Positions 41,102 through 47,900 of a stretch of DNA of 64,000 nucleotides are shown here, piece by piece. The translations under genes were made by a program, and so were the position numbers. Below the pieces are notes generated by a model. The model made no database searches. It was not told the origin of the DNA and saw nothing but the letters and a program-made list of their open reading frames with translations. Positions within the stretch are counted from its first letter, which is position 1, and each line of letters starts with the position of its first letter. The stretch comes from Micromonospora_G sp044901685 (lineage in GTDB: Bacteria > Actinomycetota > Actinomycetes > Mycobacteriales > Micromonosporaceae): positions 434,001-498,000 of the forward strand of contig NZ_JBJDPS010000003.1 of assembly GCF_044901685.1 (NCBI RefSeq), given 5' to 3'.

Positions 41102-42211
41102 GTGCGTGAAGCAGTAACGGCAGCGCGGCGGATCGTGGTCAAGGTCGGCTCGTCCTCGTTGACCACCGCCAGTGGCGGACTCGACACCGGTCGGGTCGAC
41201 GCCCTCACCGACGTACTCGCCGCGCTGGCGGAGGACGGCCGGGAGATCGTGCTCGTCTCCTCCGGTGCGATCGCCGCCGGCCTGGCCCCGCTGGGGCTGC
41301 CCCGCCGACCGCGTGACCTGGCCACCCAGCAGGCCGCCGCGAGCGTCGGGCAGGGCCTGCTGATCGGCCGGTACGCGACCAGCTTCGCCCGGCACGGGCG
41401 CACCGTCGGACAGGTTCTGCTCACCGTCGACGACGTGACCCGACGGGTGCACTACCGCAACGCGTACCGGACCCTGCGCAAGCTGCTCGACCTGGGTGCC
41501 GTACCGATCGTGAACGAGAACGACACGGTCGCCACCGACGAGATCCGGTTCGGCGACAACGACCGCCTCGCCGCCCTCGTCGCCGCCCTTGTCCAGGCCG
41601 ACCTGCTGGTGCTCCTCTCGGACGTCGACGCCCTCTACACCGGCGACCCGACCCGGCCGGAGAGCCGCCGGATCGAGGAGGTGCACAGCACCGACGAACT
41701 GACCGAGGTCGCCATCGGCCGGGCCGGTCGCTCCGGGGTCGGCACCGGCGGCATGGTCACCAAGGTCGAGGCGGCCCGGATCGCCACCGGCTTCGGTATC
41801 CCGGTGGTGCTCACCGCCGCGCCGCTGGCCGCCGAGGCGCTGGCCGGCGCCCCGGTCGGCACGTTGTTCCACCGGGCCGTGCACCGCCCGACCGCACGCC
41901 TGTTCTGGCTGGCCCACGCCACCTCGCCCCGGGGCCGGTTGCACCTCGACCCGGGCGCGGTCCAGGCCGTGGTGGGGCGGCGCAAGTCACTGCTGCCGGC
42001 CGGCATCACCGCCGTGGACGGCACCTTCACCGCCGGGGACCCGGTCGACCTGGTCGACACCATGGGCACGCCGGTCGCCCGTGGACTGGTCAACTACGAC
42101 GCGGTGGAGCTGCCCGGCCTGCTCGGGCGTACCACCCTCGACCTGGCCGCCGCCCTCGGACCCGGCTACGAACGTGAGGTCGTGCACCGCGACGACCTCG
42201 TGCTGCTGTGA
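41102..42211 (+). CDS. proB: glutamate 5-kinase ProB
   Basis: A 369-residue enzyme of proline biosynthesis, phosphorylating glutamate. The amino-acid-kinase domain has RRIVVKVGSSSLT, IVLVSSGAIAAG, VPIVNENDTVATDEIRFGDN and RSGVGTGGMVTKVEAAR. A C-terminal PUA domain (about 270-369) begins GRLHLDPGAVQAV. I start at GTG 41102; an ATG at 41054 is in frame but has no better ribosome-binding site. It is followed by proA after a perfect hairpin made of the dispersed repeat, so the two are either coordinated or attenuated. Confidence 0.95.
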   Translation: MREAVTAARRIVVKVGSSSLTTASGGLDTGRVDALTDVLAALAEDGREIVLVSSGAIAAGLAPLGLPRRPRDLATQQAAASVGQGLLIGRYATSFARHGRTVGQVLLTVDDVTRRVHYRNAYRTLRKLLDLGAVPIVNENDTVATDEIRFGDNDRLAALVAALVQADLLVLLSDVDALYTGDPTRPESRRIEEVHSTDELTEVAIGRAGRSGVGTGGMVTKVEAARIATGFGIPVVLTAAPLAAEALAGAPVGTLFHRAVHRPTARLFWLAHATSPRGRLHLDPGAVQAVVGRRKSLLPAGITAVDGTFTAGDPVDLVDTMGTPVARGLVNYDAVELPGLLGRTTLDLAAALGPGYEREVVHRDDLVLL

Positions 42212-42259
42212 ACAAGGGCCCCTTGTTAACGCTATGCGTTAACAAGGGGCCCTTCCTTA
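42211..42259. repeat. inverted repeat pair / hairpin between proB and proA
   Basis: AACAAGGGCCCCTTGTTAAC (42211-42230) and GTTAACAAGGGGCCCTTCCT (42238-42257) face each other. They form a perfect 19-bp stem (42214-42232/42236-42254) with a TAT loop. It starts at the last base of proB and ends 25 bases before the proA start. It belongs to the repeat family seen at 39206-39257 and could work as a terminator or attenuator. Confidence 0.85.
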
Positions 42260-42279
42260 CACCCAAGAGGGGGTTGGAG

Positions 42280-43524
42280 TTGAGCGTCACCGAACAGGCG
42301 CGCCGGGCCCGTACGGCGGCCGGTGTGCTCGCCACCGCGACCCGTACCGCCAAGGATGCCGGGTTGCACGCGATGGCCGATGCGCTGGTCGCCCGTACGC
42401 CGGAGATCCTGACCGCGAACGAGGCGGACCTGGTCGCCGGCCGGGCGGCCGGGCTCTCCCCGGCGATCCTGGACCGGCTGGCCCTGACCGGGGACCGGGT
42501 GGCCGGGATCGCCGACGCGCTGCGCGAGATGGCCGCGCTCGCCGACCCGGTCGGCGAGGTGGTACGCGGCTCGACCCTTCCCAACGGCCTGGAGCTGCGC
42601 CAGATCCGGGTCCCGTTCGGCGTGGTCGGGATCATCTACGAGGCTCGACCGAACGTGACCGTCGACGCGGCCGGCATCTGCCTGAAGTCCGGCAACGCGG
42701 CGCTGCTGCGCGGGTCCTCGTCGGCGGCGCACTCGAACGCCGCACTGGTCGCGGTGCTGCGCGACGCGGTGGCCGGGGCCGGGCTGCCGGCCGACGCGAT
42801 CCAACTCCTGGACGCCTCCTCCCGGGACTCGGTCAAGGATCTGATGCGCGCCCGTGGCCTGGTCGACGTGCTGATTCCGCGCGGTGGCGCGTCACTGATC
42901 CGGACCGTGGTCGAGGAGTCGACGGTTCCGGTGATCGAGACCGGCGTCGGCAACTGCCACGTCTACGTGGACGCCGGGGCGGACCTGGCGAAGGCGATCG
43001 GCATCGTGCTCAACTCCAAGACCCAGCGCCTCTCGACCTGCAACACCGCCGAATCGCTGCTGGTGCACGCGGAGATCGCCGACGCGGTCCTGCCGCCGTT
43101 GCTCGCCGCCCTCGCCGACGCGGGGGTGACCGTGCACGGCGACGACCGGGTCCGCGCGCACTCGGCCGCCGTGGTCCCGGCGACCGAGGAGGACTACGGC
43201 GCGGAGTACCTTTCCGCGGACATCTCGGCCGCCGTGGTCGACTCGCTCGACGCCGCGGTCGCGCACATCAACCGGTACGGCACCCAGCACACCGAGGCGA
43301 TCGTCACCGACTCGGTCAGCGCGGCGCGGGAGTTCGTCGCCCGGGTCGACTCGGCGGCGGTGATGGTGAACGCGTCGACCCGGTTCACCGACGGCGGCGA
43401 GTTCGGCTTCGGCGCGGAGATCGGCATCTCCACCCAGAAGCTGCACGCCCGGGGCCCGATGGGGCTCCCCGAGCTGACCTCGACAAAGTACGTCGTCACC
43501 GGCGACGGCCACCTGCGCGGCTGA
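42280..43524 (+). CDS. proA: gamma-glutamyl phosphate reductase ProA
   Basis: A 414-residue enzyme reducing glutamyl phosphate to the semialdehyde. Family blocks are LRQIRVPFGVVGIIYEARPN, LKSGNAALLRGSSSAAHSNA, VIETGVGNCHVYVD, and the catalytic Cys in SKTQRLSTCNTAESLLV. The end is EIGISTQKLHARGPMGLPEL. TTG 42280 with AGAGGGGG nearby is chosen. An upstream GTG at 42208 would translate through the repeat hairpin (NKGPLLT residues) and is unlikely, though possible. It converges on the terpene-cyclase-like gene. Confidence 0.93.
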   Translation: MSVTEQARRARTAAGVLATATRTAKDAGLHAMADALVARTPEILTANEADLVAGRAAGLSPAILDRLALTGDRVAGIADALREMAALADPVGEVVRGSTLPNGLELRQIRVPFGVVGIIYEARPNVTVDAAGICLKSGNAALLRGSSSAAHSNAALVAVLRDAVAGAGLPADAIQLLDASSRDSVKDLMRARGLVDVLIPRGGASLIRTVVEESTVPVIETGVGNCHVYVDAGADLAKAIGIVLNSKTQRLSTCNTAESLLVHAEIADAVLPPLLAALADAGVTVHGDDRVRAHSAAVVPATEEDYGAEYLSADISAAVVDSLDAAVAHINRYGTQHTEAIVTDSVSAAREFVARVDSAAVMVNASTRFTDGGEFGFGAEIGISTQKLHARGPMGLPELTSTKYVVTGDGHLRG

Positions 43525-43564
43525 CCCGCTGGGCAAGATCCGGGTCGGCCGCGAGCGGGCCGGG

Positions 43565-44413
43565 TCAGCGGCAGGCGCGGATGGCCAGTAGCGCGGTGTG
43601 CACGTCGAACGTGTTGTTGTCGTCGCTCGGCCAGCCACCGTCGCTGCGCTGGGTCTCGGCGAGCCGGCGACGGGCGGCGACCAGCAGCCGGTCGTCCGGG
43701 CCGAGCCCGACCCGGACCAGCGTCGAGGCCATCCAGGCCACGTCGGCCGGGGCCATGCCGGGCAGCCGGTCGCCGAGCACACCCTGGATCCGCGCGGCCT
43801 CGTAGAACAACTCCTGGCGGTGGAGCACGGCGGCGGAGAGCCAGCCGGCGGCCAGGAAGGATGGCCAGGTGCCGTCCGCCGCGAGCCGGTCGGCGATCGC
43901 CCTCGCGGCGGCCCGCACCGGTCCGGCGTACGCCAGGTCGGACGGGCCGGCGGCGCGGTCGTCCAGCCCGGCCACGGTGAGCCAGAAGCCGGCGTTGGCG
44001 GTGAGCAGGAGGGCGGCCTCGGGGTCACCGGGCTTTGCCCAGCTCGGCGCCTCCCGGGCCAGCGACTCGTCCTCCTCCCAGGTGCCGTCCGCCCGCTGAC
44101 CGGCGGCGAGCCAGTCCAGGGCGCGCCGGGCGGCGGGGCGGTGGAGCGCGCCGAGGTCGTCGAGTTCGGCCAGTCGGAAGCAGGTCGCGTCGACGGAGGC
44201 GACCCCGGCACCCCAGACCGCCGGCCAGCCACCTTCGGGAGCCGAACCCATCTCCGCGTCGGCGAGGATCTCCGCCGGAGGCTCCGCACCCGTACGCAAC
44301 CAGGAGAGCCGAGCCCGGTCCACCGCGTCGCCGTGCGCCACCACGAAGCCGATCGCACCGTCCAGGTCCACCCCGGAGGAACCGCTGCTCAGGTCAACGG
44401 GGAAGCCGCCCAT
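43565..44413 (-). CDS. prenyltransferase/squalene-cyclase-like repeat protein
   Basis: A 282-residue soluble protein built of alpha-helical repeats of the terpenoid-cyclase type. QW-like motifs are spread along it: GGWPAVWGAGVASVDAT, GQRADGTWEEDE, ADGTWPSFLAAGWLSAA and SDGGWPSDDNNTFDVHTALL. It lacks the catalytic DxDD of squalene-hopene cyclase and is only half the usual length, so it is probably a small (alpha6-alpha6) repeat protein of unknown function. ATG 44413, with GGTGG nearby, is preferred over GTG 44422. It converges on proA. Confidence 0.75.
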   Translation of the reverse strand: MGGFPVDLSSGSSGVDLDGAIGFVVAHGDAVDRARLSWLRTGAEPPAEILADAEMGSAPEGGWPAVWGAGVASVDATCFRLAELDDLGALHRPAARRALDWLAAGQRADGTWEEDESLAREAPSWAKPGDPEAALLLTANAGFWLTVAGLDDRAAGPSDLAYAGPVRAAARAIADRLAADGTWPSFLAAGWLSAAVLHRQELFYEAARIQGVLGDRLPGMAPADVAWMASTLVRVGLGPDDRLLVAARRRLAETQRSDGGWPSDDNNTFDVHTALLAIRACR

Positions 44414-44544
44414 GTCCACCACGGGAGAGAAGGCTACCGCCGGGAAACTTCTGCCGCCTCGGTAAGTCAGCCGAGGTCAACCACCCGTCCAGCAGCGGCA
44501 ACCATCGTCCGTGATCGATCAGAACCGGGCGCACCGACAGCAAA

Positions 44545-44582
44545 GGCTCCTTCCGCCCCACGGATCCGGGGCGGAAGGAGCC
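44545..44582. terminator. terminator downstream of moeZ
   Basis: A 15-bp perfect stem GGCTCCTTCCGCCCC/GGGGCGGAAGGAGCC (44545-44559/44568-44582) with an 8-base loop lies 60 bases after the moeZ stop on the minus strand and before the terpene-cyclase-like gene promoter. Confidence 0.82.
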
Positions 44583-44642
44583 CGCACACGACCTTCGGTA
44601 CGCGACCACTGACCCTCCGTGGTCACCACTGTGACGAGACGA

Positions 44643-45863
44643 TCAGTACGCCGGCAGCGCCGGGTCGACCTGCTTGATCCAGGCCAGCACCCCACCCTGG
44701 ACGTGTACGGCGTCCCGGAACCCGGCCGCCTTCAGCGCCGCCAGCGCCTCGGCCGACCGCACACCCGACTTGCAGTGCAGCACGATCTGCTTGTCCTGCG
44801 GCAGCTTGGCCAGCGCCTCGCCGGAGAGGATGTCGCCCTTGGGGATGAGCGTCGAGCCGGGGATGCGGACGATCTCATACTCGGCCGGCTCCCGTACGTC
44901 GACCAGGAAGTGGTCCTTGCCGGTCTCCTGCCACTCCCTCAACTCGGAGGCGGTGATGGTGGAACCGACCACGGCGTCCTCGGCCTCGGCCGACACCGCC
45001 CCGCAGAAGTCCTCGTAGTCCTCGAGCAGGTCGGTCACCGTCGGGTTCTCCCCGCAGAGCACGCAGGACGGGTCCTTGCGGACCTTGATCTTGCGGTACT
45101 CCATCTCCAGGGCGTCGTAGACGGTCAACCGACCGACCAGCGGCTCCCCGATGCCGGTGAGCAGCTTGATCGCCTCGGTCACCTGGATCGAGCCGATCGA
45201 CGCGCAGAGCACGCCGAGCACGCCCCCCTCGGCGCAGGACGGGACCATGCCGGGCGGCGGCGGCTCCGGGTAGAGGCAGCGGTAGCAGGGGCCGTGCTCG
45301 GCCCAGAAGACCGACGCCTGCCCGTCGAACCGGTAGATCGAACCCCAGACGTACGGCTTGCCGAGCAGCACCGCCGCATCGTTGACCATGTACCGGGTGG
45401 CGAAGTTGTCGGTGCCGTCGAGGATCAGGTCGTACTGGCTGAACAACTCGCGTACGTTGTCCCGGTCCAGGGCGGTGTTGTGGATCTCGATGTTGACCAG
45501 CGGGTTGATCTCGCGCACGCTGGCCGCGGCGGACTCCGCCTTGGAGCGGCCGATGTCCGACTGGCCGTGGATGATCTGGCGCTGGAGGTTCGACTCGTCG
45601 ACGGTGTCGAAGTCGACGATGCCGAGCGTGCCGACGCCGGCCGCGGCGAGGTACATCAGGGCCGGCGACCCCAGGCCACCGGCGCCCACACAGAGCACCC
45701 GGGCGTTCTTGAGCCGCTTCTGCCCCTCGACCCCGACATCCGGGATGATCAGGTGGCGCGAATAGCGGCGGATCTCGTCAACGGTCAGCTCGGCGGCGGG
45801 CTCGACGAGCGGGGGCAACGACACGGTGAACTCCCCGGAATCGATGGTGGTCTGCCGCGCCAT
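44643..45863 (-). CDS. moeZ: adenylyltransferase/sulfurtransferase MoeZ
   Basis: A 406-residue two-domain protein. The ThiF/E1-like domain has EIRRYSRHLIIPDVGVEGQ, GAGGLGSPALMYLA (ATP site) and DGTDNFATRYMVND, plus zinc cysteine pairs (PCYRC and CVLC). The C-terminal rhodanese domain has HFLVDVREPAEYEI and active-site Cys in LHCKSGVRSAEAL. It activates and thiolates the C-terminus of ThiS-like or MoaD-like sulfur carriers for molybdopterin, thiamin or cysteine synthesis. ATG 45863 is used. It is monocistronic, with a strong terminator. Confidence 0.95.
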   Translation of the reverse strand: MARQTTIDSGEFTVSLPPLVEPAAELTVDEIRRYSRHLIIPDVGVEGQKRLKNARVLCVGAGGLGSPALMYLAAAGVGTLGIVDFDTVDESNLQRQIIHGQSDIGRSKAESAAASVREINPLVNIEIHNTALDRDNVRELFSQYDLILDGTDNFATRYMVNDAAVLLGKPYVWGSIYRFDGQASVFWAEHGPCYRCLYPEPPPPGMVPSCAEGGVLGVLCASIGSIQVTEAIKLLTGIGEPLVGRLTVYDALEMEYRKIKVRKDPSCVLCGENPTVTDLLEDYEDFCGAVSAEAEDAVVGSTITASELREWQETGKDHFLVDVREPAEYEIVRIPGSTLIPKGDILSGEALAKLPQDKQIVLHCKSGVRSAEALAALKAAGFRDAVHVQGGVLAWIKQVDPALPAY

Positions 45864-45966
45864 TGTCACTCGACCGGGTAGGCATTGACCATGAGGTGGA
45901 ACACCCGTCCCGGCAGTCGGGGCGGGAATAGCCGTGCGACCGGCGCCACCGGGACGGGTGGGGGCG

Positions 45967-46872
45967 TCAGACGGGCGCGCCCTCGTACCGCTCCCCGTCG
46001 AGGTACGGCCAGGGGTTGACCGTACAGCCGCTGAGGAAGAGCGTCTGTTGCTGCATCACCGGCGCCGGCCGCCCCTTGCCGGGACACTGCTCGTGCCCGT
46101 GCCCCAACTGGTGCCCGGTCTCGTGGTTGATCACGTAGAGCCGGTACACGTCCAGCGGCACCTTGGCCTTGACCATGTGGTCGACCGAGAGCATCCAACG
46201 GCTCAGGTTGATGATGACCTTGCCCGGGGTCCGGCACGACGTGTACGGCTCGCCGTCGATCCGGATGTCGGTGCCACCGGCGGCGCACATCCGGCCGGCG
46301 GTGCTCCCCGTGGCAAGGTAGACGGTGAAGTCGTAGTTCGCCCCGCCCGGAACCCGCTGCAACCGCAACTGCCCGCTGCCGGTCCAGCTCCGTGGGTCGC
46401 TCAGGGTCTGCTCGACCACCTCGGCGAACTTCTCCGCGTCCTGGCCGGAGCCGTTTTCGGTGGCGACCCGGTAGCGCCGCAGCGTGCCCGCGTGCCCGGC
46501 CACCTTGCCCAGGCCGGGCGCGAACTCGAAGCTGTCCTGCCCGCTTCGCGGAACCGGCCCCGACTCGCGCAGCAACGGTGGCGGTTGCGGTGACGCGGTC
46601 ACGCTCGGCTGGGCACTCGGCGTCGCCAGCGGCGTGACGTCGACCGACGGCTCCGGCCCGGCTGCTGCCACCGACTGCTCGTCCGCGGTGAGCCGATCCA
46701 CCAGCGGCGGCCCGACCAGCCCCGCGAAGACCCCGGTCGCCGCCAGCAGCAACGCGCTGAAGATCGCGAGCGACCGACCGGGCGGCGGTCGCCGCCGCCG
46801 GATCCCTCGGTACCGGTCCGAGTCGTTTGCCTTGCTGACCCGAGCGCGGGGCCGGGAACTGGAAGTGGGCAT
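45967..46872 (-). CDS. DUF3152 membrane-anchored metalloprotease-like protein
   Basis: A 301-residue protein with a basic cytoplasmic start, one membrane helix (about 34-56), and a Pro/Ser-rich spacer with repeated Pro/Thr. The DUF3152 domain contains NHETGHQLGHGHEQCPGKG (residues 249-267), an HExxHxxGxxH zinc site, and two Cys in CTVNPWPY and MCAAGG. This is the metzincin-type pattern, so extracellular proteolysis is likely although not shown for the family. It is followed at close range by moeZ and preceded by the hydrolase gene on the same strand. Confidence 0.88.
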   Translation of the reverse strand: MPTSSSRPRARVSKANDSDRYRGIRRRRPPPGRSLAIFSALLLAATGVFAGLVGPPLVDRLTADEQSVAAAGPEPSVDVTPLATPSAQPSVTASPQPPPLLRESGPVPRSGQDSFEFAPGLGKVAGHAGTLRRYRVATENGSGQDAEKFAEVVEQTLSDPRSWTGSGQLRLQRVPGGANYDFTVYLATGSTAGRMCAAGGTDIRIDGEPYTSCRTPGKVIINLSRWMLSVDHMVKAKVPLDVYRLYVINHETGHQLGHGHEQCPGKGRPAPVMQQQTLFLSGCTVNPWPYLDGERYEGAPV

Positions 46873-46890
46873 TGCTGACAGCGTGCCATG

Positions 46891-47853
46891 TCACACTGCG
46901 TGGCGCAGTACCCTCGCCTCATCCAGCAACGCGGCCACCGCACGGGCCACCGTGCGGGGAACCTCCAGTTGCGCGACGTGCCCGACGCCGTCGAGGATCA
47001 GCAGCCGGCTGTCCGGGATCACGCGTGCGGCCTGGGGCGCCACCCTGATGTCGACCAGCCGGTCCTGCCGGCCACCGATCACCAGCGTCGGCGCCGTCAC
47101 CAGCCGGGCGATCCGCCACAGCGACCCCGACCCGGGCAGGTACGCCCGGACGAAGCTGCTGACCAGCCCGCGCAGCGTACGCAGGTAGGCCGCCGCGTAG
47201 TGGTCGGCGGTGTAGCGGATCCGGATCTCCTCGATCGCCTCGCGTCGCCGCTGCTCGTTGATCCGGGAGAGGTCGGCGACACAGGCCGACAGCACCTGCG
47301 TCGCCATCTCCTCCGGCGCCATCTGGGTCAGCCGGCGGTACGCAAGCCGCTCCGCGAGCGGCACCGCCAGCAGCGGCAGCATCCTGCCCTGCAACGATCG
47401 GCGCGGGTCGAGGAAGGGCATCGCCGGTGAGATCAGCGTGAGGGTACGCACCAGGTCCGGGCGGAGCCCGGCCACCCGGACCGAGACCGCGCCGCCGAGC
47501 GAGTTGCCGAACAGGTGCACCGGCCCCCGGTCGGCGTACTCCAGGTAGCGGATCACCCGGTCGGCGAAGGCGGGCACGGTGTAGCTCCGGCCCGGTTCGC
47601 TGAAACCGAATCCGGGCAGGTCGATCGCCTGTCCGTCGAGCCGGTCGGCGAGCAGACCGGCCAGGTCCGTCCAGTTCTGCCCCGACCCGCCGAGGCCGTG
47701 CACGTAGAGCGCCGGCTCGGTGCCCGGACCGGTGGCCGGGGTGTCCCGCACGTAGGTCACCAGGCCGTCGAGCAGCACCGGCCGGCCGGGCCAGGGCGGT
47801 GGACACCCGCCCTGGCGGAGCAGTTCGTCCGCCCCGAGCGACGCACGCTTCAT
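46891..47853 (-). CDS. alpha/beta hydrolase
   Basis: A 320-residue alpha/beta-fold hydrolase. The oxyanion block ALYVHGLGGSGQNWTDL and the nucleophile elbow FGNSLGGAVSV (catalytic Ser) are present, as are the late Asp (VIGGRQDRLVDIR) and His (LDGVGHVAQLE). It has a helical lid in between (residues about 155-215). Haloperoxidase- or esterase-like enzymes share this design; no substrate is evident. It ends 18 bases before the DUF3152 gene, so the two are probably cotranscribed. Confidence 0.88.
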   Translation of the reverse strand: MKRASLGADELLRQGGCPPPWPGRPVLLDGLVTYVRDTPATGPGTEPALYVHGLGGSGQNWTDLAGLLADRLDGQAIDLPGFGFSEPGRSYTVPAFADRVIRYLEYADRGPVHLFGNSLGGAVSVRVAGLRPDLVRTLTLISPAMPFLDPRRSLQGRMLPLLAVPLAERLAYRRLTQMAPEEMATQVLSACVADLSRINEQRRREAIEEIRIRYTADHYAAAYLRTLRGLVSSFVRAYLPGSGSLWRIARLVTAPTLVIGGRQDRLVDIRVAPQAARVIPDSRLLILDGVGHVAQLEVPRTVARAVAALLDEARVLRHAV

Positions 47854-47900
47854 CCATCAAGTGTGCCGCGCACCCCTGACGTACGGCGGCTTTCGCCGAC

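Noticed and set aside
42208..42279. proA starting at the GTG overlapping the proB stop
   Set aside because: This would force translation through the 19-bp hairpin and add repeat-encoded residues not typical of ProA; TTG 42280 fits the family start. It is kept as a weak alternative.
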